A stretch of 38,003 nt of DNA from Bowmanella yangjiangensis. Its GTDB lineage: Bacteria; Pseudomonadota; Gammaproteobacteria; Enterobacterales; Alteromonadaceae. This document shows, in pieces, positions 8,822-17,711 of the stretch. The stretch is from positions 1-38,003 of the forward strand of contig NZ_JAFKCS010000003.1 in the NCBI RefSeq assembly GCF_017255015.1, given 5' to 3'. The stretch's first letter is position 1. Each line of letters starts with the position of its first letter. The translations under genes and the position numbers were made by a program. The notes beneath the pieces are model-generated. The model had not been told where the DNA came from. It worked only from the letters and a program-made list of their open reading frames with translations, and searched no databases.

Positions 8822-8880
8822 CACTCGCCCGCACAGATACAGCAGAATTAAATACTTACAAAGTATAACGCGGACGAGTG
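8822..8880. repeat. Overlapping inverted repeats in the tetR/M28 intergenic region
   Basis: An outer inverted repeat pairs CACTCG-cc-CGC (8822-8832) with GCG-ga-CGAGTG (8870-8880). Inside it lies ATACTT-ACA-AAGTAT (8852-8866). Together they occupy about half of the 169-base gap upstream of the M28 peptidase. They could form a leader hairpin or hold regulator sites; no function is assigned. Confidence 0.5.
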
Positions 8881-8926
8881 AGGGGAAATATGCGAGACTG
8901 GCGAGGCGTAACCACCGAGAATTACA

Positions 8927-10552
8927 ATGAAAAGACCACTGATTACATTATGTTTGTTGTTGGGAAGCAGTTTGCCAGCCTGGGCAGAGGCCGACCTGCC
9001 GAAAGCCGATGCAAACCGCCTGCAGGCACATTTACAGTTTTTATCTCATGACCTGCTGGAAGGGCGGGATACCGGTTCCAGAGGACATGATATTGCTGCG
9101 CAATATATGCTCAGCCAATTCGCCCAGTTGGGGTTACAGCCAGCGGGTGACAATGGCAGCTATTTGCAGGCCATCCCTTTTCGCCAGGCTTACTTGGTAC
9201 AGGATTCTGCTAAGTTGGTTCTGAAGGGGACTGGTGGTGAAACCAGTCTGGAATATCCTCGTCAGTATTTAACGTCTGCGAGCCTGATCAGTGAAGTCTC
9301 GCACTTGCAGGGAAAACTGGTGTTTGCTGGATATGGCATTGTCGCTCCGGAATTACAGCATGATGACTACGCCAAGTTGGATGTGAAAGGTAAGGTGGTC
9401 GTGGTGTTATCGGGTAAGCCAAAGTCTTTTCCCAGTGAGGAAGGGGCACACTTTGGTTCCGGCAGCGAGAAGAGTCGCCATGCCGCCGAGCATGGGGCTA
9501 TTGGCATGATCACTATCAGTACCCCACTGGCTGAGAAAGTCAGACCCTATCAGAATCTACTCAATTATTTACACATGCCTAGCGTAAGCTGGTTAAAAGC
9601 TGATGGTGAACCTGCTAATCAACAACCCCAGTTAAAAAATTCGGCGTACTTGTCTCAGGAGGCTGCGACCTTGTTATTTGCGGGCGCACCACGCAGTCTG
9701 GAAGAGATTTATGCGGATCTTGAGCAGGATAAATCACCGGCAGGTTTCGCATTACCTACTGAGATTGAATTCAGTAAGCGCAGCGAACATAAAACCATTA
9801 GCAGCCCCAACGTGGCAGCCATTCTACCGGGTTCGGATGCTAAGTTAAAAGATGAGTACGTAGTATATACCGCGCATTTGGATCATATTGGCTTCGCTAA
9901 AACCGTTAAACAAGACAAAATCAATAATGGCGCTATGGATAATGCCAGTGGCAGCTCGGTATTGTTAGAAACCGCCAGGCTGCTAAGTGGCCTGCCACAG
10001 GCGCCTAAACGTTCCATATTGTTTTTGTCTGTTACCGGCGAAGAGAAAGGCCTGCTCGGGGCGGACTATTTTGCCAACCATCCGACTGTACCTTTACAGT
10101 CTATGGTGGCGAACGTGAATCTGGATATGCCAATTCTGACTTATGAAGCTGCCGATGTGATCGCCTTTGGCGCCAACCACAGTTCTTTGCAAGCTACGGT
10201 CGCGGATGCGGTGGCCAAGCTTGGCATGAGTTTGAGCCCGGATCCTTGGCCAGAACAGGCACTCTTTACCCGTTCCGATCATTATATGTTCGTGAAGAAA
10301 GGGGTACCTGCGGTATTTTTGGTGCCCGGTCTGACTTCCATGGATCCGAACGTGGATGGTGCCAAGAAGTTTGGTGAATTTCTGCATACGGATTATCACA
10401 AGCCTTCTGACGAGCTGAATGACAACTTCAACTGGCGTGCCGCGCAGCGTTTTACGGAAGCGAATCTGCAAATTGGCCTGACCATAGCCAATGACCCGGT
10501 ACGACCCAGCTGGAATGAAGGGGACTTTTTTGGTAACACCTTCGGGCAATAA
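8927..10552 (+). CDS. M28 family zinc aminopeptidase, exported
   Basis: A 541-residue peptidase of family M28 with a signal peptide (MKRPLITLCLLLGSSLPAWA, cleavage near residue 20). Zinc ligands are visible in order: H317 in AHLDH, the bridging D338 in GAMDNASG, the E372/E373 pair in TGEEKGLLG (catalytic base and ligand), D400 in NVNLDMP, and H491 in DYHKPSD. A protease-associated (PA) domain is inserted at about residues 110-230 (LVFAGYGIVAPE...VKGKVVVVLSG...GAIGMITIST), as in many secreted M28 enzymes. It should release N-terminal amino acids from peptides in the periplasm or outside the cell. It is followed by a strong terminator shared with slmA. It diverges from the TetR gene and may be regulated by it (inference). 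Confidence 0.94.
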   Translation: MKRPLITLCLLLGSSLPAWAEADLPKADANRLQAHLQFLSHDLLEGRDTGSRGHDIAAQYMLSQFAQLGLQPAGDNGSYLQAIPFRQAYLVQDSAKLVLKGTGGETSLEYPRQYLTSASLISEVSHLQGKLVFAGYGIVAPELQHDDYAKLDVKGKVVVVLSGKPKSFPSEEGAHFGSGSEKSRHAAEHGAIGMITISTPLAEKVRPYQNLLNYLHMPSVSWLKADGEPANQQPQLKNSAYLSQEAATLLFAGAPRSLEEIYADLEQDKSPAGFALPTEIEFSKRSEHKTISSPNVAAILPGSDAKLKDEYVVYTAHLDHIGFAKTVKQDKINNGAMDNASGSSVLLETARLLSGLPQAPKRSILFLSVTGEEKGLLGADYFANHPTVPLQSMVANVNLDMPILTYEAADVIAFGANHSSLQATVADAVAKLGMSLSPDPWPEQALFTRSDHYMFVKKGVPAVFLVPGLTSMDPNVDGAKKFGEFLHTDYHKPSDELNDNFNWRAAQRFTEANLQIGLTIANDPVRPSWNEGDFFGNTFGQ

Positions 10553-10575
10553 AAAAGGGGCGTTTGCCCCTTTTT
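10552..10575. terminator. Bidirectional rho-independent terminator
   Basis: AAAAAGGGGC (10552-10561) pairs perfectly with GCCCCTTTTT (10566-10575) around GTTT, giving T-runs on both strands. It sits between the convergent M28 peptidase and slmA genes and serves both. Confidence 0.93.
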
Positions 10576-10592
10576 CCATTAAAATACAATGA

Positions 10593-11183
10593 CTAGACGA
10601 AGAAGCGTCCTTTCAGCAATTGCCATTGTTCGGCAAAGCCTTCAGTAGGACGGCGGGTAAACTCACTGCGGATAAACTGATTGATACGGCCATCGGCAAA
10701 GCAAATCAGAATATTGGCGATCAGTCCTTCGTCGGCAATCATCGGCTTGCCTTCGCGTAACTTACGTTCGCGCAATACTTGCTTTAATTGTGTCTCCAGT
10801 CGCTCAAACAACTGAGCTATGCGGGTACGCAGCCTGTCCTGTTCGCCCATCAGTGCGTCACCGTTCAAAATACGAGTGATGCCGGGATTACGCTCAGCAA
10901 AGCCAAGAATCAAATGCAGGATATGCTGGCAGCGCAATGCAGTATCTTTCTCATCTTCAAGAATCTTGTTGATGCGGGAAAACAAGGTTTCTTCGATAAA
11001 CTCAATCAGACCTTCGAACATTCTGGCTTTGCTGGGGAAGTGCCTATACAGGGCCGCTTCTGATACTCCCACTTCCGCAGCGAGTTTGGCTGTGGTGATA
11101 CGCTGACCCGGGCTGGTTTCCAGCATGCTGGCCAGACACTGGAGAATTTGCGCGCGACGATTGGTGCGTTTGCTTGCTGGCAT
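10593..11183 (-). CDS. slmA: Nucleoid occlusion factor SlmA
   Basis: TetR-like DNA-binding protein that binds chromosomal SlmA sites and blocks FtsZ ring assembly over the nucleoid. 196 residues, close to E. coli SlmA (198). The helix-turn-helix is at about residues 28-55 ([32 protein letters not shown]), and the family pattern [19 protein letters not shown] is present. The start [15 protein letters not shown] at 11183 is preceded by a GGGGGAG ribosome-binding site; a longer frame to 11240 would overlap dut. It lies 13 bases after dut in the conserved coaBC-dut-slmA order. Confidence 0.96.
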   Translation of the reverse strand: MPASKRTNRRAQILQCLASMLETSPGQRITTAKLAAEVGVSEAALYRHFPSKARMFEGLIEFIEETLFSRINKILEDEKDTALRCQHILHLILGFAERNPGITRILNGDALMGEQDRLRTRIAQLFERLETQLKQVLRERKLREGKPMIADEGLIANILICFADGRINQFIRSEFTRRPTEGFAEQWQLLKGRFFV

Positions 11184-11196
11184 AATACTCCCCCGC

Positions 11197-11652
11197 TTAG
11201 TTGCGGCCTGAGGAGCCAAAGCCACCCTGACCACGGTCACTGCTATCGAATTCGTCCACTATGCTGAATTTGGCCTGGATAACCGGCAGAATCACCATCT
11301 GTGCGATTCTATCGCCTGGCTGGATAATGAATTCTTCATCGCTGCGATTCCACACAGAGACCATCAACTGGCCCTGATAGTCAGAATCGATCAAACCGAC
11401 CAGATTTCCCAGCACGACTCCATGCTTATGGCCTAAGCCTGAGCGGGGTAAAATGGTGGCACAGATGCCAGGGTCGGCGATGTGAATAGCAATACCTGTG
11501 GGTAACAATTCGGTTTGCCCTGGAGCCAGCAATAAGGGAGCGTCCAAGCAGGCCCGCAAGTCCATGCCGGCAGAGCCGGGGGTGGCATACTCGGGCAGCG
11601 GAAACTCATTACCGATTCGTGGGTCCAGTATCTTTACGTCTATCTTGTGCAT
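11197..11652 (-). CDS. dut: Deoxyuridine 5'-triphosphate nucleotidohydrolase
   Basis: Trimeric dUTPase that hydrolyses dUTP to dUMP and pyrophosphate, keeping uracil out of DNA and feeding dTMP synthesis. 151 residues, the standard length. All five dUTPase motifs are present: [39 protein letters not shown] and the C-terminal [11 protein letters not shown] lid. The start [10 protein letters not shown] at 11652 lies within the end of coaBC, giving a 44-base overlap in another frame. The arrangement coaBC-dut-slmA matches enterics and other gammaproteobacteria. Confidence 0.97.
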   Translation of the reverse strand: MHKIDVKILDPRIGNEFPLPEYATPGSAGMDLRACLDAPLLLAPGQTELLPTGIAIHIADPGICATILPRSGLGHKHGVVLGNLVGLIDSDYQGQLMVSVWNRSDEEFIIQPGDRIAQMVILPVIQAKFSIVDEFDSSDRGQGGFGSSGRN

Positions 11653-12853
11653 CTTGTTTTTCTTTATATTGCTCTGCAATTACATCTAGTAATTGCAATG
11701 CCAGGCTGTGTTTATCACTTTCCGGCAGTTTGGTTTCACCTGAAGGCCAGAAAACAGATAAGGCATTCTGTTCGCTGTTAAAGCCGATATTCTGCTTGGA
11801 TACATCGTTGGCTGCAATCATATCCAGCCTTTTTCTGTTGAGTTTGTCGCGGGCGTAGTGTTCAAGGTCCTGTGTTTCAGCGGCAAAACCCACGACGAAT
11901 GGCCGATTTGGCAGTGCGGCCACGTCGCTGAGAATGTCAGGGTTTTTTATCAGGGTCAGCTGCATTTCGTCACGACTTTTCTTAATCTTTTGCTCAACTT
12001 GCTGGGCCGGACGGTAATCGGCCACGGCGGCACAGCCGATAAAAATATCGGCATTGGTGACTTCAGCCATCACGGCTTCATGCATGTCCAATGCACTTTG
12101 CACTGCAATGCGCCGACATCCAGCCGGAGCATTTAGTACAACAGGGCCGCTGACAATCGTCACTTCAGCGCCAAGGCGTCTGGCTGCACCTGCTAGGGCG
12201 TAGCCCATTTTTCCTGAGCTATGGTTGGACAGATAGCGTACCGGGTCGATGGCTTCCCGGGTGGGGCCAGCGGTAATAAGAACTTTTGTGCCAGCCAGAG
12301 GGCGACCAGCAGAATTGTCTTCCAGCGCATCGGCAAGTTCCTGTGGCTCCAGCATGCGACCTGGTCCAACGTCACCACATGCTTGTTCACCCTCTGCCGG
12401 TCCCAGTAAGTGGATGCCGCGGTTACGCAAGGTGGCAAGATTCTGTTGGGTTGCTGCTGCCCTATACATTTGCTGGTTCATGGCTGGTGCCACATATAAG
12501 GGGGCGCTGGTGGCTAAACATAATGTACTGAGCAGGTCGTCGGCCATACCGGCGGATAACCTGGCAATGAAGTTGGCGCTGGCCGGTGCGATCAATACCA
12601 GATCCGCCCATTTGGCCAGTTCAATATGTCCCATGGCTGCTTCGGCAGCTGGGTCCAGCAATTCCAAAGACACAGGTTCACCGGACACGGCTTGCAGCGC
12701 TAAGGGGCTGACAAACTCTTTGGCTGATGGTGTCAACACCACCCTGACATTGGCGCCCTTGGCTTTTAGCTTACGCACCAGATCAGGTGTCTTGTAAGCG
12801 GCAATGCCACCTGTGATGCCTAGCAGAATGTTGATTTCATGTAACCTTTGCAT
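11609..12853 (-). CDS. coaBC: Bifunctional phosphopantothenoylcysteine decarboxylase/synthase
   Basis: Fused CoaC-CoaB enzyme (Dfp) for two steps of coenzyme A synthesis: joining 4'-phosphopantothenate to cysteine with CTP, then FMN-dependent decarboxylation. 414 residues. The N-terminal flavoprotein domain shows [19 protein letters not shown] with the active histidine, the PAMN motif and the [10 protein letters not shown] cysteine loop. The C-terminal synthetase domain begins near residue 188 ([20 protein letters not shown]) and carries the HSSGKMG and KNPDIL signatures. No clear Shine-Dalgarno precedes the ATG at 12853. It diverges from radC over 83 bases. coaD, another CoA gene, lies about 3 kb away. 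Confidence 0.96.
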   Translation of the reverse strand: MQRLHEINILLGITGGIAAYKTPDLVRKLKAKGANVRVVLTPSAKEFVSPLALQAVSGEPVSLELLDPAAEAAMGHIELAKWADLVLIAPASANFIARLSAGMADDLLSTLCLATSAPLYVAPAMNQQMYRAAATQQNLATLRNRGIHLLGPAEGEQACGDVGPGRMLEPQELADALEDNSAGRPLAGTKVLITAGPTREAIDPVRYLSNHSSGKMGYALAGAARRLGAEVTIVSGPVVLNAPAGCRRIAVQSALDMHEAVMAEVTNADIFIGCAAVADYRPAQQVEQKIKKSRDEMQLTLIKNPDILSDVAALPNRPFVVGFAAETQDLEHYARDKLNRKRLDMIAANDVSKQNIGFNSEQNALSVFWPSGETKLPESDKHSLALQLLDVIAEQYKEKQDAQDRRKDTGPTNR

Positions 12854-12936
12854 AGATACAAATCCGGTTCGGATAAGGTGGATAGCCTATCATTAATAAC
12901 CGCTAATGGACTATGCATATTGCAAAGGAGAGGGAG

Positions 12937-13611
12937 ATGAAACTTCAGGATTGGCCATCTCAGGAGCGTCCCAGGGAGAAGCTTCTAGCCAGGGGGGCGC
13001 AAAGTCTGTCAGATGCCGAATTGCTTGCCATTTTTCTTCGCACCGGGATTCAAGGCATCAATGCCGTTGATCTGTCTCGTTCCCTTCTGCAGCGATTTGG
13101 TAGCTTGCGAGGGCTGCTATCGGCTGAGCGTGATGCCTTTTGTGCGGCCAAAGGGCTGGGAGACGCAAAATATGTGCAATTGCAAGCCGTATTGGAAATG
13201 GCCAGGCGCCATTTTCAAGAAAACCTGTGTCGCAACAATGTGTTTAGCAGTGCCAATGACACCCGAGCCTTTCTGGTCAGCCAACTTAGGGATGAACCCA
13301 ACGAAGTGTTCGCCATGCTATTGCTGGATGCACAGCATAGGTTGATTGCATTTAAGCCGATGTTTTATGGCACTTTGGATGCGGCATCCGTGTATCCGAG
13401 GGTGTTGGTGAAGACTGCCTTGGATGCCAAAGCTGCGGCTGTGATCCTGGCGCATAATCACCCATCTGGTGTGGCAGAACCCAGCCAGGCTGACCGTATG
13501 ATCACCCGCCGGATCGTTGATGCCATGGCGCTTTTGGATATTCGCGTGTTAGATCATTTTGTTATCGGTGACTCAGAGGCGGTTTCGTTCGCTGAAAGGG
13601 GCTTGCTATAA
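12937..13611 (+). CDS. radC: RadC family JAB/MPN-domain protein
   Basis: A 224-residue RadC protein. An N-terminal helix-hairpin-helix-like region ([13 protein letters not shown]...[12 protein letters not shown]...[19 protein letters not shown]) precedes a JAB1/MPN metal-binding domain with the HNHPSG-x(6)-D motif ([14 protein letters not shown]). Once thought to be a repair protein, the family's true function is unresolved. The start [17 protein letters not shown] at 12937 is preferred because it is family-typical and preceded by AGGAGAGGGAG; an in-frame ATG at 12913 has no such signal. Conserved position between coaBC and rpmB-rpmG. Confidence 0.93.
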   Translation: MKLQDWPSQERPREKLLARGAQSLSDAELLAIFLRTGIQGINAVDLSRSLLQRFGSLRGLLSAERDAFCAAKGLGDAKYVQLQAVLEMARRHFQENLCRNNVFSSANDTRAFLVSQLRDEPNEVFAMLLLDAQHRLIAFKPMFYGTLDAASVYPRVLVKTALDAKAAAVILAHNHPSGVAEPSQADRMITRRIVDAMALLDIRVLDHFVIGDSEAVSFAERGLL

Positions 13612-13643
13612 GCGCTTGCGCCTCATTATTGAACGGAAAAGAG

Positions 13644-13672
13644 TTGATCTTAGGAGGGCTTTGCTGTATAAA
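13644..13672 (+). promoter_or_regulatory. Sigma-70 promoter for rpmB-rpmG
   Basis: TTGATC (13644-13649), a 17-base spacer and TATAAA (13667-13672) form a good promoter, starting transcription about 75 bases upstream of rpmB. Predicted by eye. Confidence 0.75.
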
Positions 13673-13756
13673 ATGCGCCCTCTTGTCACTAGCGTGAACT
13701 GGTATAGGTTGTACATTGGCCAGCCAGGAATGATTTAAAGTAATTTGGAGACAAAC

Positions 13757-13993
13757 ATGTCCAGAGTATGTCAAGTAACTGGCAAGCGTCCAGCGGTAGG
13801 TAACAACCGTTCACACGCAAAGAACGCGACTCGTCGTCGTTTTCTGCCAAACCTGCAAACCCACCGTTTCTGGGTTGAGAGCGAGAACCGTTTCGTTAAA
13901 TTGCGCCTGACTCCTAAAGCTATGCGCATTATCGATAAGAAAGGCATCGATTCAGTATTAGCTGATATCCGTGCCCGTGGCGAAAAAATCTAA
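13757..13993 (+). CDS. rpmB: 50S ribosomal protein L28
   Basis: 78-residue L28, a component of the large ribosomal subunit. The sequence begins [17 protein letters not shown] and continues with the basic [16 protein letters not shown] and the [15 protein letters not shown] core typical of bacterial L28. The start at 13757 has TTGGAG seven bases upstream. It is followed after 10 bases by rpmG and shares its promoter and terminator. Confidence 0.98.
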   Translation: MSRVCQVTGKRPAVGNNRSHAKNATRRRFLPNLQTHRFWVESENRFVKLRLTPKAMRIIDKKGIDSVLADIRARGEKI

Positions 13994-14003
13994 GGAATAA
14001 ACC

Positions 14004-14159
14004 ATGCGCGATAAGATCAAGTTGGTTTCTACTGCAAATACTGGGTATTTCTATACCACTGACAAGAACAAGCGCAACATGCCTGGCAAAATGGAGATCA
14101 AAAAGTTTGATCCCGTTGTGCGCAAGCACGTGCTGTTCAAGGAAGCCAAAATCAAGTAA
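14004..14159 (+). CDS. rpmG: 50S ribosomal protein L33
   Basis: 51-residue L33: it opens [19 protein letters not shown], contains [19 protein letters not shown] and ends [12 protein letters not shown]. The CxxC pairs of zinc-binding L33 are absent, so this is the zinc-independent form normal for this lineage. An AAGGAA sequence spans the rpmB stop and serves as ribosome-binding site. Confidence 0.98.
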   Translation: MRDKIKLVSTANTGYFYTTDKNKRNMPGKMEIKKFDPVVRKHVLFKEAKIK

Positions 14160-14182
14160 TTTTGCTTGCTTTTGTCTCCAAG

Positions 14183-14208
14183 AAAACCCGGCTCGTCCGG
14201 GTTTTTTT
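14183..14208 (+). terminator. Rho-independent terminator after rpmG
   Basis: AACCCGG (14185-14191) pairs with CCGGGTT (14197-14203) around CTCGT, extended by AA/TT pairs, and is followed by a run of T to 14208. It begins 24 bases after the rpmG stop. Confidence 0.92.
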
Positions 14209-14339
14209 ATGTCCAGGGACGGACGGTATGCCGCGCTGGCAGGATGCCAATGAGCATTGACCTTTTGTTTACCTAAGCACTTTGTCTGTGCTTTAGTGGC
14301 AGGTAGAATGAATAGAAACCTGATACTGAGCAACGTCTT

Positions 14340-14798
14340 ATGATTCGCCTGTCGCGCCGGGGCTGGAATAACGTCCTGATCTTCGCCACCTTGCTGTTGA
14401 TCCTTTTGTTTAATCAAAGTGGAAAGTTTTTATCCGATCCCACATCCACCGATGCCATGCATTTGTTACCTGCCGACATACCGGTGATGAAGATAGAATT
14501 TGGCAGTCATTTATTAGAACGGGTGGGGCAAGGCTGGCGGTTACGCCCCTCGGAGAATTCGGATGAGCCATCATTGACGGCTATAGTGCAAAACTGGCAG
14601 GCCGCCGAGCCAATTTCTTTAGGGGAAGGAAGCTTAGCTGCTGGTGTGGTTGTGGTTGTCTGGTTGGCTGGAGAAGAGCAAGGCAGGGTCTTTAGTTTAC
14701 AGCAGCGTGATGACGGCGTGCTGGTGGCGCACCAGGGCAAGTTATACCAACTCCCCAACGCTTATCTGGCTAGTTATCTACCAGAAGGAACCTATTAA
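14340..14798 (+). CDS. Membrane-anchored hypothetical protein coupled to mutM
   Basis: A 152-residue protein I do not recognise with confidence. After a basic N-terminus ([11 protein letters not shown]) comes one hydrophobic segment ([13 protein letters not shown], about residues 12-24), followed by a soluble domain predicted to lie outside the cytoplasm. The domain has alternating polar and hydrophobic strands ([56 protein letters not shown]), reminiscent of DUF4340-type repeats, but this is a weak impression. Its stop codon overlaps the mutM start (TAATG), so the two are very likely translationally coupled. The start lacks a strong ribosome-binding site. Confidence 0.8.
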   Translation: MIRLSRRGWNNVLIFATLLLILLFNQSGKFLSDPTSTDAMHLLPADIPVMKIEFGSHLLERVGQGWRLRPSENSDEPSLTAIVQNWQAAEPISLGEGSLAAGVVVVVWLAGEEQGRVFSLQQRDDGVLVAHQGKLYQLPNAYLASYLPEGTY

Positions 14799-15610
14799 TG
14801 CCTGAATTACCTGAGGTAGAAGTCAGTCGCTTGGGGATCAGTCCGCATCTGATTGGCCAGCGAATACAAGCCATTATGGTACGACAAGTTCAACTACGTT
14901 GGCCGATTCCGGGGGAAGTCCAATACGCTGTTGGCCGAGAAATCCGCGATGTCAGACGCCGGGCTAAATACTTGTTGATCGATACTGACGTTGGCAGCCT
15001 GATCTTGCATCTGGGCATGTCCGGCAGCCTGCGGGTAGTGGATATTGATACGCCAGTTCAGAAGCACGATCATGTGGATATTCAACTGCATAACGGCAAA
15101 TGCTTGCGATTCAACGATCCCAGACGCTTTGGTGCCTGCCTATGGCAAGCTGCTGGTGAAACCCCCATTGAGTTGCTTGAGCGTTTAGGCCCTGAACCGC
15201 TAACAGATGCCTTTGATGGGCGTCGTCTTTATGAACTTTCCCGCAATAAAACTCTGGCGGTGAAGAATTTTATTATGGACAACCAGATTGTGGTTGGGGT
15301 GGGTAATATCTACGCCAGTGAATCCCTGTTTATGGCGGGCGTTGACCCGCGTAAAGCCGCAGGAAAAGTCACTAAAGGCGCTTACGAGAAGTTGGCTGCG
15401 GCAATTAAGCAAGTATTGGCACACGCCATTCAGCAGGGCGGCACCACCCTTAAAGACTTTACCCAGGCCGACGGTAATCCCGGTTATTTTGCCCAGGAAC
15501 TACAAGTCTATGGCAGGGCAGGAGAGCCTTGTCGGGTTTGTGAAAACCCTGTGCAATCGCTCACCATAGGGCAACGCAACAGCTTCTATTGCAAAAAGTG
15601 TCAACGCTAG
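14798..15610 (+). CDS. mutM: Formamidopyrimidine-DNA glycosylase (Fpg/MutM)
   Basis: Bifunctional base-excision glycosylase/AP lyase that removes 8-oxoguanine and formamidopyrimidines. 270 residues, the usual size. The N-terminus MPELPEVEV supplies catalytic P2 and E3, RRAKYLLID carries the conserved lysine, a helix-two-turn-helix lies near [16 protein letters not shown], and the C-terminal zinc finger has its four cysteines (CRVCENP...YCKKC). The ATG overlaps the stop of the upstream hypothetical gene. Convergent with coaD; the mutM stop lies in the loop of the coaD terminator hairpin. Confidence 0.97.
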   Translation: MPELPEVEVSRLGISPHLIGQRIQAIMVRQVQLRWPIPGEVQYAVGREIRDVRRRAKYLLIDTDVGSLILHLGMSGSLRVVDIDTPVQKHDHVDIQLHNGKCLRFNDPRRFGACLWQAAGETPIELLERLGPEPLTDAFDGRRLYELSRNKTLAVKNFIMDNQIVVGVGNIYASESLFMAGVDPRKAAGKVTKGAYEKLAAAIKQVLAHAIQQGGTTLKDFTQADGNPGYFAQELQVYGRAGEPCRVCENPVQSLTIGQRNSFYCKKCQR

Positions 15611-15620
15611 ACGCGTTGAC
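15593..15620 (-). terminator. Rho-independent terminator of coaD
   Basis: GTCAACGC (15600-15607) pairs with GCGTTGAC (15613-15620); read on the minus strand the hairpin is followed by AC and five T residues (15593-15597). It overlaps the 3' end of mutM and may also help end the mutM transcript, although the plus strand lacks a T-run. Confidence 0.75.
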
Positions 15621-15623
15621 CTT

Positions 15624-16142
<519 letters not shown>

Positions 16143-16189
16143 TTAGCTTAGCTGTTTACAGAATTTAACCCTTTCGTTGGTATTTTTAA

Positions 16190-16198
16190 TGCTAGAAT
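16190..16198 (+). promoter_or_regulatory. Extended -10 promoter candidate for the Wzi-like gene
   Basis: TGC-TAGAAT is an extended -10 element 35 bases upstream of the Wzi-like start codon, in the 123-base gap after coaD. No convincing -35 element accompanies it. Confidence 0.35.
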
Positions 16199-16232
16199 GC
16201 CGCCTCTTCCGGGGAGGTAAGGGCTTCAGTTA

Positions 16233-17711
16233 ATGTCTGAGAAAGGAATGATTTTGCGTAAGACTCTGCTTAATTCATCATTGTTGGCCGCTTTGGTTGC
16301 CCCTTTTGCTACGCTTTCCTCTCCCTGGATAGGCACCATTGACCCCGCTTTACACTCAGATCTGACATTACTGGCTGAGAAAGGTCATTTACAGGTTGCA
16401 GTAACCAGCTTTCCCGTGCCTTGGAAGGGGGTTGATCGTGAACTTGAGCGAATTGACCCGACCGGCTTAGACGCTGAGGCTTTGGTCGCTTATTCCCGAC
16501 TGCGTCATTATCTACAGCAGCAAAAAAATGCTAAAACCCTTAAGGTACTTACTCTGCAAGCCAGCAGCAGTGAAAAACGCTTCAAGAGTTTCGATGACGT
16601 ATCTGCCGAAAAAGGCTTTGCCCGTATCTCTGCCAGCGGCGATTGGGGGCCGTTGGCCTACCAGATTACCAGCAACTTTGCACCTGGTGGCGAGCGTTAT
16701 TGGGACCAAAGCTTTCTTGCTTACCAGTTTGGTAACTGGAACATTCGGGTTGGTGCGTTAGACCAATGGTGGGGGCCCGGCCAGTCCAGCAGCCTCATCC
16801 TAAGTAATAATGCCAGACCTGTTCCTGGTATCTCTGTTTCACGCTCAATGGCAACAGCTTCGGATGGCTTTCTGAGCTTCCTTGGTCCTTGGTACTTTAC
16901 CGCCCAAATGGGCAAGCTTGAAGGTAATCGCGCAGTACCTGACACCCGATTATGGAAGAGCCGGCTTAACTTTCGACCCTTGGATGGTTTGGAAGTTGGT
17001 TTTTCCTGGGCCGCTATGTGGGGAGGGGAAGGTCGAGGAAACAGTCTCTCAGACTTTCTGAATATACTGACCTTTAAAAATGAATGCGTTAACGGTGCGG
17101 ATGACTGTGATCCTGCGTTGAAAACCCAGGCCGGAAATCAACTTGCTGGCTATGATATTCGTTACAGTTTTAACCTGTTTGACCTTGATATGAGTCTTTA
17201 TGGCCAACAGATAGGTGAAGATGCCGTTGATTATTATAAGGTCACGGACAAAGGCCATCTTTACGGCTTCTCAGTTTATGCATTTGGTGCGAAGTGGTTT
17301 GCAGAAACCAGCAACACCCAAGTTGCCTGTGGCGGTGAAGGTGTTTATATCTACGATTGTTATTACGAGCATAGTCAGTATAAAAGTGGCTATCGCTATC
17401 AGCAACGAGCTATCGGCAGCACCTTTGACTCAGACGCTAAAGCAATAGTCCTAGGTATGCGACAGCACTTTAAGGATGGGGATACCTTGTCCGTTGAGCT
17501 TGCGCGATTGAAGCTGAACCCTGATCAGTCAAAGCCATCCCCTGTTACCCAAGGTGAATCGGAACAGGTTGTTTATCTTAAGGGCCAGTATCAATGGCCC
17601 ATGGCGAATTGGTCTTTAAAGATGGGGCTGTACCTTGAGCACAGCCGCATTGACAAACAGGACTCTGACTGGGGTGCCGATATTAACCTTACGGCTAGTT
17701 ACAAGTTCTAA
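16233..17711 (+). CDS. Wzi-like capsule assembly outer-membrane protein
   Basis: A 492-residue protein of the Wzi capsule-assembly family, outer-membrane beta barrels that help retain or assemble surface polysaccharide. A signal peptide (LLNSSLLAALVAPFATLSS) is followed by a helical segment and then many amphipathic strands; GALDQWWGPGQSSSLILSNN and NARPVPGISVSR are the family hallmarks. It ends in aromatic F, as expected for a BAM-inserted barrel. The start at 16233 has TAAGGG nine bases upstream; an in-frame ATG at 16248 is an alternative. No capsule polymerase or export genes lie in the window, only LPS-core genes, so it may serve an LPS-linked or distant capsule locus. The stop adjoins the convergent glycosyltransferase stop with no room for a terminator. 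Confidence 0.87.
   Translation: MSEKGMILRKTLLNSSLLAALVAPFATLSSPWIGTIDPALHSDLTLLAEKGHLQVAVTSFPVPWKGVDRELERIDPTGLDAEALVAYSRLRHYLQQQKNAKTLKVLTLQASSSEKRFKSFDDVSAEKGFARISASGDWGPLAYQITSNFAPGGERYWDQSFLAYQFGNWNIRVGALDQWWGPGQSSSLILSNNARPVPGISVSRSMATASDGFLSFLGPWYFTAQMGKLEGNRAVPDTRLWKSRLNFRPLDGLEVGFSWAAMWGGEGRGNSLSDFLNILTFKNECVNGADDCDPALKTQAGNQLAGYDIRYSFNLFDLDMSLYGQQIGEDAVDYYKVTDKGHLYGFSVYAFGAKWFAETSNTQVACGGEGVYIYDCYYEHSQYKSGYRYQQRAIGSTFDSDAKAIVLGMRQHFKDGDTLSVELARLKLNPDQSKPSPVTQGESEQVVYLKGQYQWPMANWSLKMGLYLEHSRIDKQDSDWGADINLTASYKF

Noticed and set aside
12854-12936. Short repeats around the coaBC/radC divergence (TTTGCATAG and CTATGCATATTGCAAAG)
   Set aside because: Partial similarity with uneven spacing; not distinguishable from chance in A/T-rich sequence.
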